DNA of 64,000 nt, from positions 620,001-684,000 of the forward strand of contig NZ_LGKN01000005.1 of the NCBI RefSeq assembly GCF_001306175.1. The letters run 5' to 3'. This stretch comes from Ardenticatena maritima (lineage in GTDB: Bacteria > Chloroflexota > Anaerolineae > Ardenticatenales > Ardenticatenaceae). Made by a program: the position numbers and the translations under genes. Of the stretch, positions 33,914 through 43,556 are shown piece by piece (within the stretch, counting starts at the first letter, position 1; every line of letters begins with the position of its first letter). The notes under the pieces are model-generated. The model did not search any database, was not told where the DNA came from, and saw nothing but the letters and a program-made list of their open reading frames with translations.

Positions 33914-36900
33914 TTATATGGCGGGTTGGCGCTCCACAATAATCCAATTGATGTCCCACGGGACGGATGCTTGCGCTGTCTGGCGAATGGTAATGAAGCG
34001 GGCGACTTCGGGTTGGGCGAACGCCAGACTGATGGGACCGGTGTTGTTCGGTTGCTCGGCGGCTTGTTTCCAATCTTTCCCGTTCGCCGAGAGGAGAATT
34101 TCAAAGCCGCGTGGGTGGTGCGGTTTATCGCCGTTGAAGATGTGCAGCGCATTGATGGCGAAGAGGTCGCCCAAATCGAGCATGAACCACATGCCGGGGG
34201 TTTGCGGCGCATTACTGCTCCACTGCGTCAGCCAGCGGTTATCTATCGCCAGAGGAGCGGCGTCGGGGTTGTGGCTGGCTTTGGCTTGCCAGGGGGCGGC
34301 TTCGCGCGTGCGAATCTCGCTGATGCGCCAGTGCCGCCCGTCGGGGGCGGCGGCGGTTTGTTCAATGCGAATAAACCGCACCTCAATCGGCGCGAATTGC
34401 ACAAAGAGGTCTTTCCAGTTCTGACGGCGTTCTTGAATGGTCAACCAGGTTTCGCCGTCGCGCGAGAGCCGCACGCGATACCCCAGCGGGAAGGTGTTTT
34501 CGTGGCTGAGCACTTCCACCGTGTCAATGCGCCGAATTTTCCCCATATCCACCTGGAACCACATTCCCGGCGTTTGTGGGGCTTCACTGCTCCAAAACGT
34601 TTTGGGGTTATGGTCAATCGCCAGGTGAGCGTCGTCGGGGTTGTGGCTGGCGCGCGCCGTCCAGGCGGGGGCTTCGCGGAGTTCGATTTCGCTGATGCGC
34701 CAGGTGGCGTCCCATGTGGGGCTGCCGGTTTGCTCGATACGGATGAAGCGCACCGGGCGCACGTCGAAGGGAACGTACACATCTTTCCAATTGAAAGAGC
34801 GTTCGCCAACGATTGCCCATGTTTGCCCGTCGGCGCTCACCTTGACGCGATACCCCGTGGGATACCCACGCCCCGGACTGAGGAAGGTGACCGCGTCGAG
34901 CAAGCGCGGTTCACCCAAATCCACCTCGAACCACATGCCCGGTGCTTGGCGTGCGCCGCTGTCCCAGAAGGTGGCGGGGTTGCCGTCCAGCACGAGGGGG
35001 GCGTCGTCGGGGTTGTGGCTGGCGCGTACCGTCCAGGTGGGGCGTGTGGTCGCTTCAATCGTCACCGGAACGCGCAGGGGGGTGCCGCCTTTCTCTTTGA
35101 ACCAGGCGACGCCTTCCTGCACGAGGTCCCATTCGAGCGTGTAGGTGCCGGGTTGCGGCGGTGTAGCGAGCGCCGCCCGCAAACTCACTTCGCCGCCGGG
35201 TGGAATCTCATCGGGGAGTGTGGTGCGCAGGTCTTTGATAGCGGGCACCGGGTTGCCCGCTTCATCATACCAGTGGTAGCCGATGTGGACCGGGTGTGCG
35301 CCGCGTGGGGGCCACGGCTGGCGGCCTGTGTTGCGCAGGCGCAAGCCCACCCGCGTTTCGACGCCGGCGGTCAGGCGAGAAGGCGTTTCGTGCGCGAGCC
35401 ATTCCACCGCCCAGTCGGGGCGCTGGCTTTCCTTGACGGTCAGGGGCACGATGAGCGGTTCGTTCCCTTTCTGGCTGAACCAGAAGCGCCCTTCGAGCAC
35501 CAGGTCCCAGCGCACGTGGTATCGCCCCGGTTCATCCGGCGCCTGGATGGTTGCCTGCACCGTGATACGATCGTCGGGGGCGACGGTGTGCGGGAGCGTG
35601 ATGCGGAAATTGTCCCACCAGCCGGCGACATGCCCGTCCTCGGCGAGCCAGTAGTGCGCGAGGTGTACCGCTTCTGCACCGTCGGCCTGCCAGGGGCGTT
35701 CGCCCGTGTTGCGCAGCGTCAGCGAGATGTCGGCGGTTTCGCCGGCTTCAAGATGCGTGGGGAGCGTGTGCGCTTCAAACACAACGCCCCACGGTGTCTT
35801 GGTGGATGCGGCGGGGAGCACTTGCACCGTGAGCAAGCCCGGCGGTTCGGGCTTTTTGGGGAACCAGGCGACGCCCTCTTTGACGAGATTGAGCGCGAGC
35901 AGATAAGTGCCCGGTTGCGGCGGTGCGCCGATTTCGATGTCGAGGGCGACGCTGTTGCCGGGCGGTACGTCGTTGGGCAACATGGCGCGGATGTCAGGCC
36001 AGCCATGCACGGGTTGCTTTTCGGTGGTGTACCAGTGGTAGCCGAGCCGCACCATGCCGCGCCCGTCGGGTGTGCGGGCGCGCCAGGTTTCGCTGCCGGT
36101 GTTTTGCACCACCACACGCCCGCGCACGGTTTGCCCCGCGCGCATTTGGCGCGGCAATTGCACATTGAGCCAGCGGTAATCGAGTTGTGGGCTGCTGGTG
36201 CTGACACCTTCAACGCGCACCGTGCGGTCGAGGGGTTGACCGCCCACTTCATGGAACCAGGCGATGCGCTCGGCGACCATATCGAGCCGCAGGGTGTACG
36301 CGCCGGGCGTGGCGGGGGCGCGCACGTCCATGGCAATGGTGGCGGTGCCGCCGGGGGGCACGTCGGACGGCAAGCGACCCCGTTCAGCCCCTTCTTGCAC
36401 CACACCATCGGCGGTGAGCCAGCGATACCCAAGATGCACGATGCCTTGCGGTGGCTCGCCGCCGGCGCGCCATGTGGCGCTGCCTGTGTTCTTCACGCTG
36501 ACGGTGATGCGTGCGCTCCCCTGGGTGGGAATGCTGGCGGGGAGCGTGGCGCTCACCCATTCCACGCGGAACGGCGGGGCGGGCGGCGGCTGAATGCGCA
36601 CGCTGACTGTGTGGGGGCGGCTGTCCACCTGACGGAACCAGGCAACCTGTTCGGCGACCATGTCAAGCCGCAAGGTGTAGGCGCCGGGGGTTTCAGGTGT
36701 GAGAATTTCGACGTTTTCGAGCGTGACTGTTTCGCCCGGTGCAACGTCGCGGGGGAGCACGCCGCGCGTTTTGCCTTCGATTTCGCGCCCGTCGGCGGTA
36801 ATCCAGTGGTAGCCCAGGTGCACCACGCCCTTGGCGGGCTCGCCGCCGGCGCGCCAGGTTGCCGTGCCCACATTGCGCACCGTCGCGGTGATGGGCACGC

Positions 36901-38722
36901 GCTGTCCCGGCTGCATTTCGCCGGGCACCGTGGCGCTCACCCATTCCACACGCAGGGGCGGGGCGGCGCTGGCGGGTTCAACCGTGATGGTGTAGTGCAG
37001 GTGGCGCGCGCCGTGTTGCGTCAGCCATTTTTTGTTGCCCTTGTCGTACAGGTCGTATCGCAACAGGTAGGTGCCGGGTGTGGCGGGGGCGGTCAGTGTG
37101 AGTTGGATAGTGGCTTGCTCCGATGGCGCAAAGTCATGCGGGAGTTGAAGGTACTGCGGTGTGCCCACAACCTGGAAGCCCGGCGTGAGCCAGCGTTGAA
37201 TCAGGATGATGGCGGTATCGCCTTTGGCAATCCAGGGACGCCGACCGCTGTTGATGAGTGTGCCCGTCACGCGCTTGCGTTCGCCCGGCTGCAAACGTGT
37301 GCCTGGGTTGAAGCCCTGCCAGGCGGCGCCCCATTCGGGCGGCAACGGTGGGCGGGGCACTTTTGTGCCAACCGCCTCGGCAATCGGGTAGAGATTGCCA
37401 TGTTCATCTGCCCAGGTGAAGCCGTCGCGCGCCCATTGGGGGTCGGGCGAGGTGGCGATAAACGCATGCGCCGAGCCGAGGTAGGGGTATTTTTGAATTT
37501 CGGTGAGCCACCAGACGTACTGCTGGGCAAACGCCTCATGCGAGACGGGCAACCCACTTTGTCCGTTGGAATTGCCGAACTCGGTGATTTCGATGAGTTT
37601 GTGCGGAAACTTGTTGTGGTACAACTTGAACCGCAAGCCCCAGAATTCTTGTTTGTAGGTGTCGGGCTGGTCGGGGGGCGTTTGCCAGTAGACGTGGCAC
37701 CCCAGCCAGTCGCTCATTTCGATGCTGTCGCGGCACCAGTCAAGCCATTCCAAATCGTTGTGCGGCACGGCAAGCCCCGGAAAGCCCAGCAACGCGAAGG
37801 GGTGGCGTGCTTTGAGAATGGCAAACACTTCTTGATACCACTGGTTGAATGCGATGGCGTCCTCGCGTGTTTGTCCCCAGCCTTCCAACCCGGTGAGATG
37901 GTTCGGCTCGTTGTGCACTTCAAACTTGGTGACGCCGAACTTCTCAAACAGGCGGTTGATGACGTCGCGGAATTCATCAGCGAATTGTTGGGGTGAAGGC
38001 ACATTGCCGCGCGGCATGTGCTTGTAGAGCCGCACGATGAATTCCATGTTGGGGTTGATTTCGCGGCAACGGCGATACACGTCTTCTTTGAGAAAACTGA
38101 GCGTTTTCAGCGATTCAATCCGCGCCCGACGGATGATTTCGTAGTCGGCGGGGGTGAAGTCGGTGTCGTTGCGGGCGTGAAGCCCAATGCGTGGACGGTT
38201 GCGCGTGAACGTCGGCGGGGCTTGTCCTTCGTACACGCGGTTGAGCAGGGCGTCCACGTCCAGCCCGGCGGGGTCGCTTTTGCGCCCGGCGGGGACGGCG
38301 ATGGCTTTGTGCGTGACGATGTTTTGGCGCGGAATGTTGTAGCGCGCCACGATGTCTTTCAGCAGGCGCACCAGGGCGTCAATCTGTGCGGGTGGGTAGG
38401 GGTCGTGCCCGGTGTTCGCGTTTTCGATTTCAATGCCAATCGAAAACCAGTTGACGCCTTCGCGGTTGTCCGGCGGCGGCATTTTCGATGCGCCGGCATG
38501 CCACGCCATGTCCTGCTCTTCGACGAGTTGGTAGAGTGTGCCATCCTTGCCCAGCAGGTAGTGCGCTGAAACGCCGCTGTTGGGGTTGGTCAGCCAGTTG
38601 AGAGACGGTTCCAGCGGGCCGGCTGTGGCGTGCAAGACAATGGTATCAATTTTGACGTTATTGCGCGGGTTTTTGTTGGGTGATGGTTTCCAGATTGCCC
38701 AGGCCACATCTGGTTGTGCCAT
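33914..38722 (-). CDS. Giant amidase/glycosidase-like protein with six Ig-type and three discoidin-type domains, no signal peptide
   Basis: 1602 residues. (a) About 20-165: Amidase_2/AmpD-like domain with zinc ligands H31 (VLHATAG), H138 (VTHKAI) and D150 (GRKSDPAG). (b) About 175-455: clan GH-A-like barrel with acid/base E272 (EVHNEPNH) and likely nucleophile E381 (EITEFGNSNG). (c) About 463-1235: six Ig-type repeats of about 125 residues with NTGxxxW and PGTYxLxxDLVxEGxxWF features, like NBR1/FW or CARDB sandwiches. (d) About 1235-1602: three F5/8-type C (discoidin) repeats, each with ASHNPDxAxL and PGMWFxxDLG. These parts suit wall or polysaccharide binding, but the N-terminus (MAQPDVAWAIWKPSPNKN) has no signal or anchor. 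It is the last gene of the operon, 44 bases after the 244-residue protein. AAGGGG precedes the ATG. Confidence 0.82.
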   Translation of the reverse strand: MAQPDVAWAIWKPSPNKNPRNNVKIDTIVLHATAGPLEPSLNWLTNPNSGVSAHYLLGKDGTLYQLVEEQDMAWHAGASKMPPPDNREGVNWFSIGIEIENANTGHDPYPPAQIDALVRLLKDIVARYNIPRQNIVTHKAIAVPAGRKSDPAGLDVDALLNRVYEGQAPPTFTRNRPRIGLHARNDTDFTPADYEIIRRARIESLKTLSFLKEDVYRRCREINPNMEFIVRLYKHMPRGNVPSPQQFADEFRDVINRLFEKFGVTKFEVHNEPNHLTGLEGWGQTREDAIAFNQWYQEVFAILKARHPFALLGFPGLAVPHNDLEWLDWCRDSIEMSDWLGCHVYWQTPPDQPDTYKQEFWGLRFKLYHNKFPHKLIEITEFGNSNGQSGLPVSHEAFAQQYVWWLTEIQKYPYLGSAHAFIATSPDPQWARDGFTWADEHGNLYPIAEAVGTKVPRPPLPPEWGAAWQGFNPGTRLQPGERKRVTGTLINSGRRPWIAKGDTAIILIQRWLTPGFQVVGTPQYLQLPHDFAPSEQATIQLTLTAPATPGTYLLRYDLYDKGNKKWLTQHGARHLHYTITVEPASAAPPLRVEWVSATVPGEMQPGQRVPITATVRNVGTATWRAGGEPAKGVVHLGYHWITADGREIEGKTRGVLPRDVAPGETVTLENVEILTPETPGAYTLRLDMVAEQVAWFRQVDSRPHTVSVRIQPPPAPPFRVEWVSATLPASIPTQGSARITVSVKNTGSATWRAGGEPPQGIVHLGYRWLTADGVVQEGAERGRLPSDVPPGGTATIAMDVRAPATPGAYTLRLDMVAERIAWFHEVGGQPLDRTVRVEGVSTSSPQLDYRWLNVQLPRQMRAGQTVRGRVVVQNTGSETWRARTPDGRGMVRLGYHWYTTEKQPVHGWPDIRAMLPNDVPPGNSVALDIEIGAPPQPGTYLLALNLVKEGVAWFPKKPEPPGLLTVQVLPAASTKTPWGVVFEAHTLPTHLEAGETADISLTLRNTGERPWQADGAEAVHLAHYWLAEDGHVAGWWDNFRITLPHTVAPDDRITVQATIQAPDEPGRYHVRWDLVLEGRFWFSQKGNEPLIVPLTVKESQRPDWAVEWLAHETPSRLTAGVETRVGLRLRNTGRQPWPPRGAHPVHIGYHWYDEAGNPVPAIKDLRTTLPDEIPPGGEVSLRAALATPPQPGTYTLEWDLVQEGVAWFKEKGGTPLRVPVTIEATTRPTWTVRASHNPDDAPLVLDGNPATFWDSGARQAPGMWFEVDLGEPRLLDAVTFLSPGRGYPTGYRVKVSADGQTWAIVGERSFNWKDVYVPFDVRPVRFIRIEQTGSPTWDATWRISEIELREAPAWTARASHNPDDAHLAIDHNPKTFWSSEAPQTPGMWFQVDMGKIRRIDTVEVLSHENTFPLGYRVRLSRDGETWLTIQERRQNWKDLFVQFAPIEVRFIRIEQTAAAPDGRHWRISEIRTREAAPWQAKASHNPDAAPLAIDNRWLTQWSSNAPQTPGMWFMLDLGDLFAINALHIFNGDKPHHPRGFEILLSANGKDWKQAAEQPNNTGPISLAFAQPEVARFITIRQTAQASVPWDINWIIVERQPAI

Positions 38723-38766
38723 TGGTTTCCCCTTCGCCGGTCTTGTGGTTGGTTGCGTACTGGTGT

Positions 38767-39501
38767 TTATGGTGCATGGACAAATTGTTCAAGCACGGTG
38801 CGAATGTCGCGCCAGGATGTGAGCGCCGCGCGCACAACGTCGCAGCCGGCTGCGCGCAAGCGGGCTTCGATGTCGCCGCTGACGGCGTGGGTGTCGCCCA
38901 GAATGAGCACCCGTTGCGCGGCGGCGGCTTCGTCGGGCGAAAAGCCGAAAACAACGTGCTTGGGTTGTGTGGCAAGCCATTCGTCCAGCAGGTGCAGCAC
39001 GGTGGCGGTGCGGCGGTCGTCTGGCGAGCCGAAAAGGACGTAGCGGGGCAAAGGGTGCGTTTGTGAGATGGCGGGTTGGCGGGTGCGTTGAAACACCACG
39101 TAAAAACTGTGGCGGAAGCGGTCGTTGCCGTCGCCTTCGCCGATGTGGTTGGTGTGAATGCTCACCACGCGGTCGCTTGGCAAGGGGGCGTCGGGCGGTT
39201 CGAGAACGTCCACGGTGTAGATGTTCCCGCGATAGAGCGGCATGTTGCCGCCGGGTTCGTCGGCGGGTTTTTCAATGCGGATTTCACCTTCCCCGCCTGC
39301 CCAGCGCACGCGCACCCGACTGCCCATGAGCCGTTTCCCCTGTTCGTCGCGCACGTCAACCCAGAGGTGGTTGCGCCCGCGGTTTTCTTGCGGGGTGAGG
39401 TGGTGCACATGCACGGCTTTCCAAAACCACTCGCCCGGCGCAACGTCTGCCGGTTCGATGCGCACGCCGAGGGGCTCGGCGTCGTTGTATCGCTCGCTCA
39501 C
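38767..39501 (-). CDS. Beta-sandwich plus small alpha/beta C-terminal module, unknown
   Basis: 244 residues. The first 140 look like a beta-sandwich (WFWKAVHVHHLTPQENRGRN, LWVDVRDEQGKRL). Residues 153-240 form an alpha/beta module (YVLFGSP, VVFGFSPDEAAAAQRVLILG, DTHAVSGDIEARLRAAGCDV). That module aligns with the C-terminus of the 962-residue neighbour and faintly resembles cell-wall-binding repeat 2. No signal peptide. It starts with GTG, which overlaps the neighbour's stop (GTGA), so it is translationally coupled to it. Function unknown; an accessory or targeting protein of the same system is the best guess. Confidence 0.6.
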   Translation of the reverse strand: MSERYNDAEPLGVRIEPADVAPGEWFWKAVHVHHLTPQENRGRNHLWVDVRDEQGKRLMGSRVRVRWAGGEGEIRIEKPADEPGGNMPLYRGNIYTVDVLEPPDAPLPSDRVVSIHTNHIGEGDGNDRFRHSFYVVFQRTRQPAISQTHPLPRYVLFGSPDDRRTATVLHLLDEWLATQPKHVVFGFSPDEAAAAQRVLILGDTHAVSGDIEARLRAAGCDVVRAALTSWRDIRTVLEQFVHAP

Positions 39502-42386
39502 AGCGTTTCCTCCAATGCCGCAACTCGCTCGGCAAGGGTCAGCATATCGTCGGCAATGGCGCGCGCCGCAATGGTCATGCCTTCCGTGGACGGCGGCGCG
39601 TGCGTGCCAATCACGACCACACGGCGCGCCAGCCGCGCCGCTTCGGCGTCGAAACCGAACGCCCAGCCATGACGCTGAATCAGCGGCAATGCAAGTGTGT
39701 ACACGTCGCCGGCTCTGGCGGCGTCCGCCAGCAGCCAGACGTAGGTGTCCAGCGCCTTGGTGGTGGTGGGCGGAACCGGAATGCGAATCTGCACCTCGTT
39801 GCGCCCGTCCAGCGTGAGCGGCTTGGTGAGGATGTTCAGGTCGGGAAGCGCAATGCGATACGCACCGGGGGGCAATTCTTCAAAAACAAAATGCCCTTGA
39901 GCGTCGCTCGCCGTCTCGGCAACGTTTACGCCGTCACGTTGCAGGATGAGCCGCACGGAGGGTGTGGGGGCGTTTTCCACCTGCCCGCGTATGCGTGAGA
40001 GGGCGGGTGGTGGCGCAGTCAACTCAACGTCGTGCACCTCAGGAGCCTGCTCATGGTCAATCCGAATGGGGGCGGAACGTTGCTCGATGGCAGGCACGAA
40101 AATGGTGTATTCGCCGTCAGCCAGTTCTTCAAAGAGAAAGTTGCCTTGGGGGTCGGTCATGGTTTCGGCGACAACGCGCCCCGCTTGTTCGAGAAGCACA
40201 GGGATAGGATGTGTGGCGACGTTGCGCACACGCCCGCTGATGCGCCCTGTGGGCAGGGTCGGCACGGTGAGGGTCGTCTCGGCGTCCCAGGGGGCGTCGC
40301 CGCCGATGGTAATTTCTTCCGAGCGCAGGTCGAACAGGGGCAGATGAACCGTGTAGCGCCCGGCGGGCAAGGCGTCAAAGGCGAATGCGCCGCTCTCATC
40401 GGTGTGGGTTTCGGCGATGACGTCGCTGTTGTCGCGCAGGAGAAGCACGCGCACCGGCGTGTGGGGCGCGCCCACCACGCGCCCGCGAATGTGCCCTTGT
40501 TCGACAATCGGTTCGACCAGTACTTCGCGCACGTGAATGTGGGCGGTGCTCACGCCGTCGAGGGTGAACACAATATCGCCGGGAATGTCTGCGATGTGCA
40601 AGCGATATGTCGCGGCGGGGAGATTTTCAATCACGGCGGCGTCGGGGTCAATGTCGGGTTTGTTGCCGACGGGTACGGTAATCAGCGCCCAGGGGGCTTC
40701 CAGCGAAACGCGCCGACCACGCAAGCCGGGCGTATGCACGATGATGCGGGAACGGCGCTCGGCTGTCGGCGCGCCGCTGGGGTTCTCGATGTCCAGTTGC
40801 CATTCCACCTGGGGAACCACCAACCGCACGCGGCGGCGTTCGCGCCCGTCCAGGGTGATGGGACCGGCGTGCACGTGCGGGTTTTGTTCCAGCACCAGCC
40901 GGTAGGTGCCCGCCCACAGGCGCTCGAAAGCGAAGGTGGCGGTGGTGATGCGCATGCGGCGTTCCACACGTTCAAAGCCTTCATCCTGGACAAAGAGCGT
41001 CAAATCGGCGATGGGCGGCGCGTTGACCAGTTCGCCCTCGATGGCGCTCAGACGCGGGGGCACAGTGAGCGGGGGCGGTGGGTCGCCGGGCACGGTCAGC
41101 GGCTCGGTCTGCACTCGCGTGCCGACAACTTCGGCGGTGTAGGTGCCATGCGCCACATGCTCAAAGTGGGCGCGTTCATCGGCGCCGATGACGGTTTCGC
41201 TCACATAGTCGCCGGAAGGACGGCGCAGCACGACAACTTGCCCTTCCCCATTGTGTACGGTGAGCGTCAGCGTATCCGTCGGCGTCGTCCGTGGGAGACG
41301 CACAGGCCAGGGGGCGCGTTCTTTCACGGCTTGCACGATGGGCAATTGTCCGTTGGGCCAGCGGGGCGAGTACCAGGCGCTTTCTTCCCAGTGCGGGTTG
41401 TTGTGGTGCATTTCGGCGTTCGCAATGAGCCAGGGGCAGTTGCAAAAATAGTAGTCGGGTGCGTCCGCCATGTGCGTGAAGCCAAACAAGTTGCAGGCGG
41501 TATGCAGGGTTTCATCCACGATGGGATAGCGCGGGTCCTGGGCGCGCCCCATGACCATGCCCCCTTCGGTGGTCAGAATGGGGACCTCGAAGCCAAAATA
41601 CTCAACAAAAATATCGCGGTAGATGCGGTATTTCAGAAATCCGTTGCTATCGCCGCGCAAGGTGCGCCCTGGCGCACGCCCACGCAGGCGGTGGCGGTTG
41701 ACTTCTTCGATTGCAATCGCAAAGCGATGTTGGGCGGCTTCTTCGGGTGAAACGGGCACGCCAAACTGGTTGACGGGGTCGTAGGGGTAGTCGTGCGGGT
41801 GGTTCAAAAAATAGTTGTGGACGGGAAGCCAGCCGCCCTGTTCAAACAGGTCGGCGCGCCCTTTTTCGGCGAGATAGCGCAAACTGCGATGCAAGAAATC
41901 AATGTCGTCCCAATGTCCGCCGGGGGTGAGCGCCGGATAGGCGGGCAAGCCTCCCAGTTCCAGCACGGTTTCGGCGTCGGCAATCCATGCTTCGGTGACA
42001 AGGATGGGCAGGTGTTCGCCGGCTTTTTGCCATTCGCCCGGTTGCCATTCTTCCACCAGGTTGGGCTCATTGTTGACTTCAAAATAGCGCACCCCAATCG
42101 CGATGAAGCGTTTGAGCCGATCGATGAGGTCTGCACTGAGCCGCCCTGGGTTGGGTTGGAAGCGATAGAGCCGCACAATGGGCATGATGTCGTGGGCGAG
42201 CAAGAGTTCGCACAGGTCTTCGGCGCCGTCGTGCAGCACTTTCACCCACTTGATGTTCATGGCTTGAAGTTCGGGAAGCCAGCGGGTGCGCACTTCTTGC
42301 AGAGGCACAGCCCCCGCTGGTCCAGCCGACCAGTGGATGCCCAAACCGGTATCGTTTTTGGGGCGCGGATAGTCAGCGAGTTGCAT
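39498..42386 (-). CDS. Clan GH-A glycosidase-like protein with carboxypeptidase-regulatory-type repeats, no signal peptide
   Basis: 962 residues. Residues 1-400 form a TIM-barrel glycosidase-like domain: strand pattern IKWVKVLHDG, IMPIVRLYRF, acid/base E107 in YFEVNNEPNLVEE and likely nucleophile E274 in PILTTEGGMVMG. Residues about 400-870 are a string of small beta-sandwiches, several with the carboxypeptidase-regulatory-like pattern (GRVVGAPHTPVRVLLLRD, DESGAFAFDALPAGRYTVHL, DAQGHFVFEELPPGAYRIAL). Residues 874-962 form the alpha/beta module shared with the next protein (AFGFDAEAARLARRVVVIGT). No signal peptide. It is 57 bases after the KOW-protein gene. The substrate is not readable; a surface polysaccharide is a reasonable guess. 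Confidence 0.75.
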   Translation of the reverse strand: MQLADYPRPKNDTGLGIHWSAGPAGAVPLQEVRTRWLPELQAMNIKWVKVLHDGAEDLCELLLAHDIMPIVRLYRFQPNPGRLSADLIDRLKRFIAIGVRYFEVNNEPNLVEEWQPGEWQKAGEHLPILVTEAWIADAETVLELGGLPAYPALTPGGHWDDIDFLHRSLRYLAEKGRADLFEQGGWLPVHNYFLNHPHDYPYDPVNQFGVPVSPEEAAQHRFAIAIEEVNRHRLRGRAPGRTLRGDSNGFLKYRIYRDIFVEYFGFEVPILTTEGGMVMGRAQDPRYPIVDETLHTACNLFGFTHMADAPDYYFCNCPWLIANAEMHHNNPHWEESAWYSPRWPNGQLPIVQAVKERAPWPVRLPRTTPTDTLTLTVHNGEGQVVVLRRPSGDYVSETVIGADERAHFEHVAHGTYTAEVVGTRVQTEPLTVPGDPPPPLTVPPRLSAIEGELVNAPPIADLTLFVQDEGFERVERRMRITTATFAFERLWAGTYRLVLEQNPHVHAGPITLDGRERRRVRLVVPQVEWQLDIENPSGAPTAERRSRIIVHTPGLRGRRVSLEAPWALITVPVGNKPDIDPDAAVIENLPAATYRLHIADIPGDIVFTLDGVSTAHIHVREVLVEPIVEQGHIRGRVVGAPHTPVRVLLLRDNSDVIAETHTDESGAFAFDALPAGRYTVHLPLFDLRSEEITIGGDAPWDAETTLTVPTLPTGRISGRVRNVATHPIPVLLEQAGRVVAETMTDPQGNFLFEELADGEYTIFVPAIEQRSAPIRIDHEQAPEVHDVELTAPPPALSRIRGQVENAPTPSVRLILQRDGVNVAETASDAQGHFVFEELPPGAYRIALPDLNILTKPLTLDGRNEVQIRIPVPPTTTKALDTYVWLLADAARAGDVYTLALPLIQRHGWAFGFDAEAARLARRVVVIGTHAPPSTEGMTIAARAIADDMLTLAERVAALEETL

Positions 42387-42443
42387 GCAGCACCTTCGCC
42401 GTGGCTGTTCTCAGGTTGAACAGCGTCAAGAGCGCTGACCGCC

Positions 42444-43556
42444 TCACTCGAGCGAGAGGGTACAGCCGGTCAAACGTTCCAGGTTGGTGTATGGGAAAAT
42501 CATTTCGGTGCCTTTCCCAAAAGAGATACGGCACCCTGGTAATTCCAAACCTGTTTCAGATGGCCCTTCGTCCACGTCCAGTTCCGTGATGACGCCGATA
42601 CGCCCCATCATGGGCGGCGTGAGCACGCGCACCACGTCGCCGACATTGAAGGGACGCCCGGGTTGAAGCGGGGTGGCTTCGCTGCGTGCGTCGGCGCGCA
42701 TGGAGGGGATAAAGATTTCGGGATATTTGCGTTCGGCGGGATTGGGCTCAGTGGCGTTGATGATGACTTCGTGCCCATCGTGGGCGTTGAAGATGTCGAA
42801 CGCCGGCTGCGCCATTGGCTCGCGATGGAAGCCGCCCAGCACCACGACGGAGTAGGGCATGCGGGTGGCGATTTCCAGCAAATCGGGGCGCAGGGTTTCC
42901 ACAATCAAGCCGCGGATGCCAACCTGGGCGGCGGTTTCAAAGAAGGCGGGTTCCACTGTGCGCCCGGCAACCACAATCATGCCGCGCAGGCCAATCCCCA
43001 AGCGGCTGGATGGCATGATTTCGTGGGGGCGTTTGACGCCCATGCGGAGCACGCCGATATTGGTGTGCCCGTTGCCCCACCAGCCTTGCACGAGAGCGCC
43101 AATGGCTTCGATCACCACGCCATAGCGCGGCAGCAAGCCGATGACGGTGCCGCGGTATCCAGCGCGCAGGTTTTCTTCTTCGCCGATGGTTTCCAGCAGA
43201 ATGCGCCCGTGGGGGTCAATGTGCAAGATGCGACCGCGCATAGGGGCGCGCACGCGCTTCCGCCGAATGACGCTTCCCGCTTCGGCGAGAATGTCGCCTT
43301 CTTCGACGAGTTGGTCGGGTTGCACACGCAGGGCTTTTTGGACGGCGGAGCGTTTTTTCAACCCCAGCAGTTCGCCAATGTCGAACATGTGCAGGATACG
43401 CCGTCCGGGCATTTGGGCGACGACGTCGTTGGCTTGCACGGTGCGCCCTTGTTGCACCAGGACGAGACCGGGGGCGCTGAGCAGGCGCTCGCGCTGGATG
43501 CGTACCAATGGTGCGACGATGAGTTCTTGGGGAGTAAAGCGTTCAGCTGCCCACAT
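42444..43556 (-). CDS. Barrel-sandwich/KOW-motif protein of the MutL cassette
   Basis: 370 residues. The N-terminal third holds lipoyl/HlyD-like barrel segments (VVAQMPGRRILHMFDIGELL, VRAPMRGRILHIDPHGRILL). The middle has a repeating GIGLRGMIVVAGRTVEPAFF and VVVLGGFHREPMAQ. The C-terminus ends with a KOW-like turn (FNVGDVVRVLTPPMMGRIGVI). ATG 43556 lies 14 bases inside the MutL-like gene and is chosen over an upstream in-frame codon at 43637. Chloroflexota genomes appear to pair such a protein with a MutL-like gene; its biochemical role is unknown. Confidence 0.7.
   Translation of the reverse strand: MWAAERFTPQELIVAPLVRIQRERLLSAPGLVLVQQGRTVQANDVVAQMPGRRILHMFDIGELLGLKKRSAVQKALRVQPDQLVEEGDILAEAGSVIRRKRVRAPMRGRILHIDPHGRILLETIGEEENLRAGYRGTVIGLLPRYGVVIEAIGALVQGWWGNGHTNIGVLRMGVKRPHEIMPSSRLGIGLRGMIVVAGRTVEPAFFETAAQVGIRGLIVETLRPDLLEIATRMPYSVVVLGGFHREPMAQPAFDIFNAHDGHEVIINATEPNPAERKYPEIFIPSMRADARSEATPLQPGRPFNVGDVVRVLTPPMMGRIGVITELDVDEGPSETGLELPGCRISFGKGTEMIFPYTNLERLTGCTLSLE

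Noticed and set aside
33854-37996. A 1380-codon plus-strand open frame opposite the giant amidase/glycosidase gene.
   Set aside because: Antisense shadow caused by GC-rich third positions; the minus frame has clear domains and a ribosome site. The same applies to long antisense frames at 21506-24220, 52034-55432 and 58669-61287.
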